From NCBI GenBank assembly GCA_003550325.1, contig QKWP01000666.1:82558-146557 (forward strand): DNA of 64,000 bases, written 5' to 3'. Source of the DNA: Gigaspora rosea (taxonomy: Eukaryota > Glomeromycota > Glomeromycetes > Diversisporales > Gigasporaceae). Every line of letters begins with the position of its first letter. Within the stretch, counting starts at the first letter, position 1. Below are positions 1-10,485 of the stretch, piece after piece. The notes under the pieces are model-generated. The model had not been told where the DNA came from. It saw only the letters and a list, made by a program, of their open reading frames with translations, and did not search any database. The position numbers were made by a program, and so were the translations under genes.

Positions 1-1
1 T

Positions 2-341
2 GATCCGCTTGTGAACGAAGTCACAAGGCGGGACATTATTGCGAGTCACCGGACCCTTCATGTGACTGCAGATCAGGTATGACGAAATGGTATTTGAGTA
101 ACCTGATGATCTGTATCGATTTCCTTCGTTCTTTGAGTTTTCTGCTCGACATTGCGTCCAGCATTCCCCCCACCACTCCCGAAAGGAAAGAAGTAAAGGG
201 GGAGAAAGAGGGATGAAGAAAGAAGAAGGAAAAAGAAAGACCACGATGCTCGAAGAGTTCTGCTCACGTGGCGTCCTGCGGCTTGTTCCGCGACCCTATC
301 CCATACTGAATTACGTGATTAGAGACAGGAAGAGGACGTGA
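2..341 (+). CDS. Possible spliced 3' end of a gene entering from the left
   Basis: The first 400 bases are clearly GC-richer than the AT-rich DNA that follows. Frame 2 is open from base 2 to 76 (25 residues, DPLVNEVTRRDI at the start) and ends at a CAG|GTATGA donor. A CAG acceptor at 159-161 restores an open frame at 162 that runs 59 codons to a TGA at 339-341. The second part is very basic and ends with NYVIRDRKRT. The 85-base intron and the join are my inference; no domain is recognised and the upstream part lies outside the window. The competing minus-strand frame at 73-267 looks like a shadow. It could also be a GC-rich repeat fragment. Confidence 0.35.
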
Positions 342-479
342 CTATAGGAAGGGTTGGTCACGACTGTTGTGTGCGAGGAAGGGGCACCACGACGAGACGA
401 GCAATAATAATTAAAAATTTTTAAAATTTTGCTTAAAAAATTTAAAAATTTCATTTTAATCCGATTTCATTTTAATCTG

Positions 480-690
480 TCACAATTATTACTGGATTAA
501 CTTTAGGGTTAGGCTCACTTTAGGATAGGGATAGGATGGGTTTTAAGTTGTTTAATTAACCTATCTAAGGTAGGTTTAGGCTGCCGTTTTTTGTATTTTT
601 CAGGTTTTTCGCTTTTCTTTCTCGTGGCGATCATCAAAATTCTATAATTTGATGGGTGGATGGTCACATGATTTTATCTCGACCCTATCC
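480..690 (-). mobile_element. Fragment of a MITE family with CCTAA-like interior
   Basis: Read in reverse complement, this stretch matches the interior of the MITE at 21806-22038 and resembles 4518-4735. The shared order is a GATGATC block, an AAAACCTGAAAAA block, AACGGCAG, then a tract rich in CCTAACC. Its own ends are not clear. From 700 to 1510 I see only AT-rich DNA with homopolymers and no gene. Confidence 0.4.
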
Positions 691-1515
691 TTAGTAAAGT
701 CACCAGCTACAATTATTTACACAACATGAGAATAAGTAGCAAAGCAATTACATAACTATATCTGGTAAAAAGGATCGGGTATAAAGGTTCGGGCAAGATT
801 GAATACTTTTAATAATGATTGATAAAGAGATCATTTCTATATTTAGAATCGTCTTACCAAGTCATAAGCTTATAATTCATATTTTTTATTAACGAACGAA
901 ATAATATAAAGAACCTTTGTATTTAAAATCCGCCAATTAAATTATATTTATAGTATTTTGCTTTTTTTCATTAAGTGAAAAAAGAAAGAAAAGTCATTCA
1001 AGTTCATACGTATCTTTCATTAATATTTGTTATGTTGATTTAGTCGACGAAAATATGAAATATCGATTTTTTATTAATCAACATTTTAAAATGATTATTC
1101 AAATTCACAAGTTCAATTTATTTGTTAAGGCTAATCCCATAAGCTTTCTAAAATTGACAGTAATTAGATAACCTATTGTATTTTTTTTTAAAAAAAAAAA
1201 CCGATTCAATGAATATGAATATTGATCTTTGATTTTTAAATTAGAGTTGCTACCCGGTAAGTTTAGCCAGTATGTTATTAACTCAATGAATTGTGCGAAT
1301 CACTGATCAAAATTTCCTGACTTTGGAAGGCAAGTTAAAACATTACACATATGTTTTTAAATATTCATTAATAAAGAAAAGCCTGAAAGAACTTCAATGT
1401 TCAGTAATCAACTTTAAAAATTGTTTTTAATTTTGAAATTGAATACTTTTTTTTTTTTTTTATTATAATTTGATTTTAACCTGATAGGGAATATTTAGGT
1501 AGAATAGTTTTATAA

Positions 1516-1771
1516 GGCCGTTTGAAGTTAATTTTTTGGTTAGCATTACCACCCAGCTGAAGTCTCCCCCACCTCCCCTCGAAAACGAACAGCCAATCAA
1601 AACGCTGGATGACTCTCACCAGTCACCTGATTTATATCAACCAATGAAATTGGCCCGTCTTTGTTCATTTTTATATGTTCTTTTCATATGTTCGTTTCAT
1701 TTTACCCTCCTCCCCCCCTCCCGAGAGTCCTGGGAAAGTGATGTTAACCAAAGAATCAACTTCGAACGGCC
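1516..1771. mobile_element. PIF/Harbinger-type MITE, TAA target duplication
   Basis: Inverted ends GGCCGTTTGAAGTTAAT and ATCAACTTCGAACGGCC are flanked on both sides by TAA (1513-1515 and 1772-1774). The 3-bp TWA target duplication and GGCC terminus fit PIF/Harbinger elements. The interior is C-rich on the plus strand and holds a short open frame that I do not regard as a gene. Much shorter relatives with the same ends lie at 45596-45677 and 60497-60579. Confidence 0.7.
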
Positions 1772-2153
1772 TAATGACGAAATACTACAGAATATAATTC
1801 CAAAAATGAAGATCGAGAAGGAAGAGCTATGAAAAAGCTAGTTTTTTTTTTTATTTAAACTTCAAAAGTATAAATAATGCTTACCAATTGGCTTTACAGT
1901 ATTTGGCAAGTGATATAACTACGCGACATAAATTCATGAAATCATTTACCGTAAAATGCCGTATACAAAACCCCAGATATCATACCCCCTATGTACTAGA
2001 CCTGGGCGTAAAACTCAAAATCTACAATAACCAATGCGGTTTTTTTCAAATACTATGCTGCCCAATATGAATGAAAAATATGCATGCTTTTTAAATTTTT
2101 CCTTCTAATGATAAAAACTTTCCACCATGTACTAGAACCAGGGTCTAATATTA

Positions 2154-2423
2154 GGTTTTGCATTACAAGGATTTCAAAATTCGGGACGGACGGACGGATT
2201 TTTTTTTTTATAATTAACTGCAAATAGAATAATGTTCACATTAAGGTCATACAAGGTTAATTTTTCATTTTGCATAATAAGGATCAAAAAAATTGGGCCG
2301 GCAGTCATATTTTTCCTGTCAGCCCTATCGGACAATTACTGGAAATTAAGGTCTCCATCGAAAAAAAAAATTGAAAAAATTGGACGGCGGGTAATGCAAA
2401 ACGAAAATCAATTTTGCGTGGCC
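2154..2423. mobile_element. PIF/Harbinger-type MITE (GGCCACGC family), 5' end shortened
   Basis: The right end GCGTGGCC is followed by TTA (2424-2426) and the left end is preceded by TTA (2151-2153). The left inverted end lacks about 20 bases compared with the copies at 46069-46412 and 60972-61317. The shared interior includes CGGGACGGACGGACGG and CCTATCGGACAATTAC. From 1860 to 2150 I see only AT-rich DNA with a TACCGTAAA-type end motif near 1949. Confidence 0.7.
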
Positions 2424-2426
2424 TTA

Positions 2427-2611
2427 AATACTTTCAACTTGTGGCTACAAAATATGCAGATGTTACTCAATGGATACCTTATTTTAAATTAAAATACATA
2501 AACCATAATTTAGCAGTATGGACAAATGGCATACTGTTGGTTTTTCAGGATGATGGAAATTTCGTAAATCATGTTCACCACCATATACAAAAGAATCCTG
2601 TTAAATTTTAA
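2427..2611 (+). other. Short open frame of unknown origin
   Basis: An open frame starts inside the MITE end and runs to a TAA at 2609-2611. The 60-odd encoded residues have a balanced, protein-like composition (KYADVTQWIPYF, LVFQDDGNF) rather than the Lys/Asn/Ile/Phe runs of random AT-rich frames. No domain is recognised and no start codon is convincing. It could be an exon relic from the kinase or transposon families around it. Confidence 0.2.
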
Positions 2612-2746
2612 GTAGATATAAGTTTAAGTTACTGTAGTGTTTTAATATGTGATCTTACTAATATATTATATGTATTCTGTCTCATTTATTCTAAGGTTGA
2701 AGATACATTATGATCATAAATTACTTGGAGTTACTTCGCTTTCCAC

Positions 2747-2869
2747 GATGGATATATGGCAGTATTTGATGAGTTTTGTTATAAAAGTATTTCTGATAAT
2801 GGTCAATGCATACAATGTAAGAAAAAAAATACTTCTCTTGCCTGGTGTCAACATGTAGGCCGTAGGTGA
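2747..2869 (+). pseudogene. Relic of Cys-ribbon N-terminus of a kinase-family gene
   Basis: Forty codons from DGYMAVFDEF to a TGA at 2867-2869 contain CIQCKKKNTSLAWCQH. The CxxC...NTS.AWCQ pattern is the small Cys ribbon that precedes the kinase domain in a large Glomeromycotina kinase/Sel1 family (recalled from general knowledge). The second CxxC is degraded to CQH. The same MAVFDEF lead-in recurs in the relic at 7483. The kinase-start relic at 6539 could be the continuation, separated by later insertions, but this cannot be proved here. Confidence 0.5.
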
Positions 2870-3446
2870 TTGTTATTAAAACTAGCAGAATTATGATAAA
2901 AAGTGAATAACTTACCATGTTTGCCAGTACAGTAATGATATCACGAGAAAAGTAATCGTATTTGGTGCTTGATTCTTAATTTCATGCATATGTTTTTGAA
3001 TATTTAGATTTATCAGTCCTTGTCTTCTAGCCATCTCCTTTTGCAACACTTTCTAATTCTTACATGGATTTCCTTGCTTGCGATGTAGGAATGTTAAGTA
3101 GTTCGTAATGAACCGGTTCAGACCGGATCTGAACCGGATTTTGGATTAGTTCAGAAGGTCAAAACCAGTCCAGTTCTCATAATTTGAATAGAGACACGCC
3201 GAATAGATTTAATATCATATGGCATAAATTTAAATAGACATAATTAAATTCGGTGTTTCAGCTTTAAAAGTTCACAGTTGTTACTAGAATTATTAAGTGC
3301 TTCAATTGGTAAGCTTAATTCAAATTAGTAAATGCTTTATTTGTATTTTTTTACGCCATTTAGAGTTTTAAAATTACATTAAACTGCTAGGGTAGACCGA
3401 TTTTTAATTATTCCAGGATCAGATAATCACCTAAAATCGCTACCTG
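2870..3446. other. No gene seen; transposon-end fragment near 3105
   Basis: AT-rich DNA without a credible coding frame. At 3089-3190 there is a patch with AGGAATGTTAAGTAGTTCG followed by GAACCGG repeats, which resembles the left end of the hAT-type element at 57036. No matching right end was found, so it may be a truncated copy. Confidence 0.4.
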
Positions 3447-3454
3447 CGATGGGT

Positions 3455-3564
3455 TAGAGATGTGATCCGTTATCCGTTTCCATCCGTTTTCATATTAAAA
3501 TCTGCGGATATCCGCGGATTTTAATATAAAAACGGATGAAAACGGATAACGGATCACATCTCTA
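3455..3564. mobile_element. Palindromic hAT-type MITE, 8-bp target duplication
   Basis: A 110-bp near-perfect palindrome starts TAGAGATGTGATCCG and ends CGGATCACATCTCTA. It is flanked by identical 8-bp repeats CGATGGGT (3447-3454 and 3565-3572). The 8-bp duplication with TARNGATG-like ends is the signature of hAT elements. It has no coding capacity. The centre is GCGGATATCCGC, so a transcript could fold into one long hairpin. Confidence 0.85.
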
Positions 3565-3572
3565 CGATGGGT

Positions 3573-4517
3573 TTTCTTCTTTTCGATCATGTGATACCCT
3601 ATCATTTCGCATCCCATGGCGGTGAGTAAAGTCAATAATTTACTACGTAAAGGTAAATTCTTTAAAAAATCAACTAACAAATTAAAATTTTCTTGACCAA
3701 TTTTTTTTTTTAATCATTGCAATATACATGAATAATTTTTTTATATACAAAGTATAATATTAAGTTTATTTATGCGAAATAATGATGATTTAAAATTATT
3801 AAATATATAATACAAAATATAACAATACAAAATAATACAAAGTCTATTTATAATTTTAAAGAATTAAATTTCTTTAGTTAGTACCTAATAAACCGACGAG
3901 TTTGGATGGTTTATTTTTTCATAAGTGAAAATTATAAAGCCGATCCAAACTCTAAATGGAGCCAAATTTAGACCTAATAAAAGTTTAGAATTTGTAAGTA
4001 ATCGAAGAGATCTTTGGGTGCCTCAACAAGACGCCTACTGTCAGCACTTGGTAGTAAGAGACTAATATCCTGAAGATTATCCCAACGGAGTCTCCCCCAG
4101 ATGAATCACGTGTTCTGACTGTGCTTACTACCGCATGGATCAAGGAATGATCAGAAGCTGTTTGTTAATATATTAACGGGAGATCGTTACTTATCTTTTA
4201 GCTATGGCATATCAGCAAGTATAAGAACTACATAAATAATCAACAAAAAAAGAATATTTTTAAATCAAAAGAAATATATCTAAAACAAATATATAAGCGA
4301 AATATGAGTAGTAAAAGGTGTAACATGTGTAAAATGTGTTTGAGTGAAAACTGTAAAGAGTTGAGTAAGGCAAAAAGAGTTATATATATTTTGATATGAC
4401 TATTGGTTTACATTAACACATGATTTCGATAAATTAGAAAATTACGTAATTGTGCAAATCAACTTAGATGATCTGCACTAATCAAAACAACAAATACAGT
4501 AATACAAACCAAAAAAG
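3573..4517. other. No gene seen
   Basis: AT-rich DNA with short direct repeats around 3780-3840. A slightly GC-richer patch at 4010-4170 has no open frame or RNA fold that I recognise. Confidence 0.4.
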
Positions 4518-4735
4518 GGGTCATCTAAAGACGTGTACCATGTGACATTTTCGTGTAAATCAACCAAACGGGAGTCGCGAAATTTAGTTTACACATATCA
4601 ATCCGAAGAAGTCAGAAAACAAAAAAACGCAAGAACATAAAAACGGCATTCTAAACCTATCTTGGGCTATTAATAAAAAATGTCGGGAGGCAATTTTACC
4701 TATGTTGACCTTAACCTTAACCCCAACCCTATAAC
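4518..4735. mobile_element. MITE-like repeat related to 21806-22038
   Basis: Starts with GGGGTCATCTAAAGACG, similar to the GGGGACGTCTAAAGCGG end of the copy at 21806. It shares the AAAACGGCA block and the GGAGGCAATTTTAC block, and it ends in a run of CCTTAACC/CCAACCCT motifs. No target duplication was resolved. Confidence 0.45.
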
Positions 4736-4749
4736 AAATTATAGCACGG

Positions 4750-6460
4750 AATGATACTGCATTACACGAGAAAGTTTGGATATGGAACTACACGAACCTG
4801 CACGTAAATCTATACGAGACAATGTATGGGAAAGCACGTTTACAACAAGTAATAAGGTGCGGATTCCGTGCAATGGTGCACATACTAATGTGCAATTTTA
4901 AGTGTTTTCTCGTGCATTGTCTCGTGCATATTTACATGCAGGTAACATATAATAACATATATCCATACATATATACATAATAACATATATTGTATATGCA
5001 TTATTTTATTAACTAAATTTTATAATTTTATTAACTAAATTTTATAAGTTTTATTAACTCAATTTTGCATTTTATTAACTAACTTTAATTATATTATTAA
5101 TTAAATTTTTATATAATAATTTACATGCCGAATAAGAAAATACTTCTAATTACTAAAAATATCAACTTTAAAAATAATCCAGCAACTAATAATATTGAAA
5201 AAACAAAGTAAAGCAATAGTACAAAATGAAAGGTTTAAAAAAAAATTGAAATGACTACTCTAGAAATAATTTCAATAGGGACAACTCCGATTGTGGCAAC
5301 TCCAATGGCAGTAAATCAAGGGAGATACTAAAATGCAATAATATACAGAAAGTAATAAATGAAAAAAAATAATAGTAAAAAAAAAATAAAGCTGTGATAC
5401 CACCAAAAATGATGAAAATAACATATACAAAAAATGATAGTGATTCCAAAAGAGTAACTTCCAGGGTGATAACTCTAAAGAATGGTTTAAAAACAATGAC
5501 AATAATTAAACAAAAATTATATAAAAATTAATGGGTTGTAAAAAAAATTACCGGTATAAAAAAATCAAAGAAAATAATAATAATTATAAGAGTAAACAAA
5601 ACAAAAAAAAGCAAATATTTATTTGCTTACAAATCAAATATAATTTGTATGCGTCAATGCACGGAAATTATTATTGTGAAGTGCAAAAATAAAAACAAAA
5701 AAAACAACAAAATGAATGTTTTTGTGCGCGTCAATGCACGGAATTTATAATCATTAAGAATCTTAACGTTAATGCACGGAATTATGATATTTAAGGATTT
5801 TAATGATCATCACGTTAGTACATGAAATTATGATCGTTAAGGATTTTAACAATTGTAACAATTGTGATATCATGCACAAAAATTATAATCGTTAAGAATC
5901 TTAACGATTGTCACTGAAATTATGATCGTTAAGAAGTCTTAATGATTGTGATGATCATGACATCATGTACAGAATTGATCGTTAAAATTGATCATTAATT
6001 AATCTTAACGGTTGTGATGATTGTGACATCAATGCACTGAAATTTTGATCGTTAAGAATCTTAACGATTGTGCACGTCAAAGCACGAAAATTATGATCAT
6101 GATCGTTAAGAATTTTAACGATTGTGCACATCAGAGCACGAAAATTATGATCGTTAAGAATTTTAACGATTATGCACGTCAGTGCATGAAAATTATTATC
6201 GTTAAGAATCTTAACGATTGTGCACGTTAGTGCATGGAAATTATGTGACCATTAAGATTAATACACGTCAATATATGGATATAATACTATGCACGATAGT
6301 GCATGGATTTCAATTTTCGTGCAATAATGTGTATTAAAATTTTTAGATGATCAGTTTCCATGCAGTTTCCGTGCAGTGATTATGAAACCCGTGCTTACCC
6401 GCATACAATTTCGTATTTATACATGCATTTCCGTGTATCAAGTTTTCATAGGGCAACCAA
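4750..6460. mobile_element. Repeat element with TGCACGGAAAT-type subterminal motifs
   Basis: Both flanks of this interval carry many copies of a GCACG/CGTGC-rich motif (TGCACGGAAAT and close variants): 4755-4940 on the left, 5640-6450 on the right, partly in inverted orientation. The middle is plain AT-rich DNA without a gene. The arrangement suggests a non-autonomous DNA element with repetitive ends. Exact ends and target duplication are not resolved. Confidence 0.45.
5740..6240. repeat. Tandem array of about 50-bp units with internal palindrome
   Basis: Degenerate units combine GATCGTTAAGAATCTTAACG (itself palindromic) with a TTGTGCACGTCAGTGCACG block. At least seven units are recognisable, the last four (6040-6240) the most regular. 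The array lies inside the element at 4750-6460. Repeats are adjacent rather than separated by unique spacers, so it is not a CRISPR. Confidence 0.75.
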
Positions 6461-6538
6461 CAGGCCCTGACGCGAATTTTAACCAAAATTTTTTTTTGCT
6501 ACAAGGGAGACAAGTGATAAAATTTAATCAATAGTTTC

Positions 6539-6736
6539 ATGGAAGAGCTTCAACTTAAGAAAATAAATTATAATGAGGCTATTGAGTGGAATACTTTTGA
6601 TAAATTCGAAATCAAACAGAAGATCAATGAAGAAAGCTTTTTAGCAATTTTAATTGGCGGTGTATGAATAGTTTTAAAAGATAATAAGAATGTGTACACC
6701 ATCATGTATGGACACTCGAAGCTTTTTATGATTTAA
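6539..6736 (+). pseudogene. Relic of the start of a protein kinase domain
   Basis: From ATG at 6539 the frame reads MEELQLKKINYNEAIEWNTF and continues DKFEIKQKINEESF. This matches the linker and first strand of the fungal kinase family whose domain begins with a 'xEFQL...VIEWIPFDRFxxIxKIGEGGFG' type segment (family knowledge). The glycine loop is degraded. A TGA at 6665 sits where a Trp is expected (TGG to TGA), followed by IVLKD, which probably contains the beta-3 lysine. The frame ends at 6734-6736, so no catalytic loop remains. A frameshift near 6500-6535 separates it from an upstream TSDK piece. Confidence 0.55.
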
Positions 6737-7482
6737 AACAAGTAAGTTTAAGTCAGTATTTAATGTACGCAATGTAAACACAGATTTATTTACGTCGCTA
6801 GTTACGGTTCAATTGCGCTTATAAATTGGCTGATGTAATTTTATATAGGGTAATAAGTCTGTCTCTATGGTATACAACATGATTAATATTCTTTAATTAT
6901 ACATATTCGTAAGGTTGAAAGTCATTTAATTAAGAAAAACTATACAAATTCTAAATTAATTGGAATAACTAAATGCTTATCCATTGATGAATATCATAAC
7001 GACAGATTGGCGTAACATATCAGCTCGACCAATCATGATCGAGGATTATCAAAAAAATTTTGCGCAAAAATTTATTACAAAGCGAATTTTCACAAAAATG
7101 GCCTTTTTAACCAGCTTTGTATTTATAATTAAGTACGTAGAAAATTACGAAATTCATGTATTTAATTATAAGCCAAAAGTATATTAAAAAGGCCTTTTTT
7201 GAAAATTAGCTTCCGAATTTACCCTTGATAGTTACCAACCCATTTCTCAATGCCCAACCCATCCTAAAACACCCAAATATTTCAACAAACAATAAAAGTA
7301 CTTCTTTCTACAGCTTAGCATAGCTATTTTATTAAGTTTTATTGGGTTTTTAACTTGTCTAGGCATCAAAAAGGCTCTTTGTTAGTTGTAACAAATACTT
7401 CGTTTGTTAGTTTTTCAACGTTACTTAGGAGCAAATTTTTGTGTAACAGTTTATTGACAATTACGCCGATCCACTGATATGT
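6737..7482. other. No gene seen
   Basis: AT-rich DNA with no recognisable domain. The open frame at 6984-7187 has random-like composition and was not accepted. Confidence 0.35.
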
Positions 7483-7625
7483 ATGGCAGTATTTGATGAG
7501 TTTCACTATCGAAGAAATCTACGAATGGACTTTGTTCGTATTGTAACCTATATAACACCTCTCAAGTATGGTACCAAACATGTGATCATTTAAGGCTAAC
7601 ACAAGGGTGGACAAGTAGGAAATAA
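7483..7625 (+). pseudogene. Second relic of the Cys-ribbon N-terminus of a kinase-family gene
   Basis: ATG at 7483 begins MAVFDEFHY, as in the relic at 2747. After a one-base shift near 7515 the frame reads NGLCSYCNLYNTSQVWYQTC and then DHLRLTQGWTS, ending at TAA 7623-7625. The CxxC...NTSxxWxQxC pattern and the QGWTS tail are typical of the family. The ribbon Cys after Trp is Tyr here (TGC to TAC would be a G-to-A change). Confidence 0.55.
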
Positions 7626-7789
7626 CAGGGATATGTATGCAATAACAAATAAAGAAATAATAAAGAATATTCATATGTCAATCGGCCATCGATCAAATCA
7701 ATGATCAGAGTTTACGGTTTAAGAGTTCAAAGTGATCGACATGATTTAATCATGGGATACCGATAGGGCTTTAGGAAAAGAAAAATTTT

Positions 7790-7913
7790 AATTTTTTGAG
7801 AGTAACACCGGATGAAAATAATTATTGGAATAAATTTTTTGCCACACTTAGAATTCATTCAATTATTAACGTTGTGAGAAAAAATAAATATCAAAAATCG
7901 AAGAATTGGCACA
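7790..7913. mobile_element. Left part of a split GGCCACGC-family MITE
   Basis: The ACACCGGATGAAAATAA block and the run up to GGCACAATTGGGAT match the right half of the intact MITE at 46069-46412. The sequence stops at the 8-bp duplication ATTGGGAT and resumes after the element at 7922-10639, so this MITE was the landing site. The far left end is rearranged: a CCGATAGGG block near 7760 is inverted relative to the other copies. Confidence 0.6.
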
Positions 7914-8639
7914 ATTGGGATCAAAGATAGCATCGAAACGAAACCTACCTGAAACTAGTTTCGGAAGGGTTCTAATCCGAAACTAGTTTCAGATTTTTTT
8001 AAAAAAATCGAAGCTCCGAAACCCGAAACCCCGAAACTATAATTTGAAACTCAAACCTATAATCCGAAACTCAAAATATAATATTGAAGCCTTTAAAATT
8101 TATTATAAAGTTTATTTATTTTTAATAAACCCAAAATGTAAAATTATTTTTGAATAAGTTATAACATTATATAGATCATTTTTTTTAATTATGTTTATTA
8201 TGTTTATTTTACTGTCTCGGTTTGTTCGGGTTTTTTTTAAAACTGGTCAACTTTATTTTTAATATCATACTGTTATTACAACTGATTTCAAAATTCTAGG
8301 GTGATAGAAAAAATTGCAAATGATGAATCAATAAGTATTTGATGCCTTTTGATACCAATTCTGCGGTAACTTATCAATTCTACCATTAGTAGATATGGAC
8401 GTACTAATTACTTATTATTTCTTGATATTGTATCCTGTTTTTACGTAGTAAGTAAAAAAAACTGTTGCTTGCAAAAGCAACCTTGATTGTCAGAATATAA
8501 ACTCCGAAATTATACCTTACATGTTATACTTGTGAATCATAACAACAAAAAGGACTGCACGCATGCAATAAATTGTTGGATGCATTCTAGCCCAAATAGC
8601 GCTGGATTTTCAAAATTTATTGTATTCTTTAAGGAGATA

Positions 8640-9958
8640 TATCCCTTAAACCGTTTTTGTCCCAAATTTGCTCCCAAATTTTTGAAATGTGATTTGCAAT
8701 TAATGTAGTACATGTATCACAATAAAGATTAAGGTTTTACCTATTTAATCCAAAAATTCTGACTTTTATTTATTTGAAACTCATTTAATTTAGTATTACA
8801 TAAACCTATTGTTCTTTTTTTTGGCAATTGTTCGATCATCTTCTATTAGCTTTGTCAATCACGAACATCGTAATTTTTTTATTTTTATTTATCTATTTTC
8901 TTTTTACATACCTCTTTAATACTATTATTTAGTTGTCAAAATATACAACATGGATGACAATACTGGTGATAATGATTCGTATATTTTTGAGCTTATACGA
9001 AATATTGATCTTACAGATGATGATAGTGATGATGTTGATGAAAATGCTGATGAAACTGAAGATGAACCCGAAGATGAAACCACTGATGAAACTGAAGAAG
9101 AAACCATAAACATTAAAAACAAAAAAAAAAAAGATAAAATAAAAAAAAAAAATCAACCAAAAAAAAAAACCCCCTCAATCAAATCTGTTTAATTTACCAT
9201 CACCACCATCATTTCAAAAATTTCAGCATACTAAACCATATCATATTTCTCAAGTAAAAGTTGCTGACAAATTACCCATTGGCGAAATTACACCCTATTC
9301 AATTTTTCGACTATTTTTTTCTAATTTACAATTAAATACCATTGTTGAAAACACAAATTTTTATGCAATAGCAAAATCAGCTGGTAATGGGCGTGAATGG
9401 TATTCTTTAACAATTGAAGAATTGTTAATATGGTTTGCCCTAATAATTTACATGGGCATTTTTAAGTTACCAAGTAAAGAAGATTACTGGAAAACGGATT
9501 AGAAATATCCACAACATAAAATACACAGACAAAAAAAGCAAAGTTTCAGTCAGAATTACAAAATGATCGACAAAGACCATTTTATGTTACAAAAAATTTT
9601 GAGTTACCTGTTGAACGGTTATACCCACAAAGTCACTACCCAGTATATCGTGAACAGAGTGGTTCCTGTATTTGGTGCAGGTTTAAAAATACAACTGAGG
9701 AAGGAAAACGCACTATAAAATCACCAAAAAGTCAGGTGTGGTGCACAACATGTAATGTGCCGTTATGTCTAAATAAACAACGGCCAGATTGTTTTATTGA
9801 GTATCATGAATGTAAATAATAAAATAGATACTGTTTTTAAATTGTGGTATTAAGTTTTGAATTATGTTTGCTTGTATTTTGTCATAGCTGTAATATAAGC
9901 GAGTATCAGAAAATTTGGACCCAAATTTGGGTCCAAATGGCAAACGGTTTAAGGGATA
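8640..9958 (+). mobile_element. Internally deleted piggyBac-like element
   Basis: Perfect 17-bp inverted ends TATCCCTTAAACCGTTT (8640-8656 and, reversed, 9942-9958) are followed by imperfect inner repeats built on CCCAAATTT. Inside lie the N- and C-terminal parts of a piggyBac-type transposase, with the catalytic middle missing. A simple flanking TTAA duplication is not visible, although TTAA lies within each terminus. It is nested in the hAT-type element at 7922-10639. Confidence 0.75.
8950..9819 (+). pseudogene. piggyBac-type transposase relic lacking the DDD core
   Basis: From ATG at 8950 a strongly acidic N-terminus (DDDSDDVDENADETEDE) runs into a lysine-rich tract. It shifts frame in the poly-A stretch at 9121-9170 and stops at 9190. 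The +1 frame from 9182 then reads through FRLFFSNLQLNTIVENTNFY and LTIEELLIWFALIIYMGIFK to a TAG at 9500; this is the N-terminal conserved region of piggyBac transposases (family knowledge). From about 9568 a frame resumes and ends at TAA 9817. It carries the Cys-rich tail CIWC, then WCTTCNVPLC, then CFIEYHEC, the zinc-binding C-terminus of the family. The roughly 300 residues holding the three catalytic aspartates are absent. It cannot be functional. Confidence 0.75.
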
Positions 9959-10244
9959 CATACATCAATGCGATTAATGTATATTGAAGAGATACATAGC
10001 ATACATCAGTGTATTTGAAACAGATATATAATACATTACATTAATGTAATAAATGTACTGTATATGGAAGTTTGGGTAGTTTTTGGTGTTCAGGTGAGGT
10101 TTCGGGTTTCGAATGAGATTTCGGGTGTCAGGTGAGGTTTCAAGTTTCGGATAAGGTTTCAGAAGTTATAATCCGAGCCCAGACATTCGGATTTGGCACA
10201 AAAAGGTTTCGGCGCCAACTTTGGAGAGAATAAACAAATAAATT

Positions 10245-10485
10245 ATTACAGCTGTTTTCATAATTTCTGGACCACCTAAAAATTTTTTCGTTTCCCGAAA
10301 CCTCTTCGATCCCGTTCTAAGAATCACCTACCTTTTCGGAAACTATTTCACTGTGCTTGTAACTTCGATACGGAGACAGCGAAGTAGTTTCCGAAAAGGT
10401 AGGCGATTCTTAGAACGGGATTGAAGAGGTTTCGGGAAACGAAAAAAATTTTAGGTGGTCCAGAAATTATGAAAGCAGCTGTAAT
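10245..10485. repeat. Near-perfect 241-bp inverted repeat (hairpin)
   Basis: Arms of about 107 bp run from ATTACAGCTG to AGCAGCTGTAAT around a spacer of about 30 bp near 10352-10381. Few mismatches are visible (for example TCACCTACC versus GGTAGGCGA), so it is probably young. It separates two right-end-like arrays of the element at 7922-10639 and may be the product of an aberrant transposition or a small nested element. Confidence 0.85.

Noticed and set aside
73-267. Minus-strand 64-residue frame
   Set aside because: It comes from the reverse of a purine-rich tract, giving a Leu/Ser/Phe run; the plus-strand spliced frame explains the area better.
4010-4170. Possible structured RNA gene
   Set aside because: The patch is slightly GC-richer but shows no tRNA arms or B box, and no known RNA family was recognised.
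5740-6240. CRISPR-like array
   Set aside because: Units are adjacent and degenerate with no unique equal-length spacers, the genome context is eukaryotic, and no cas genes are present.
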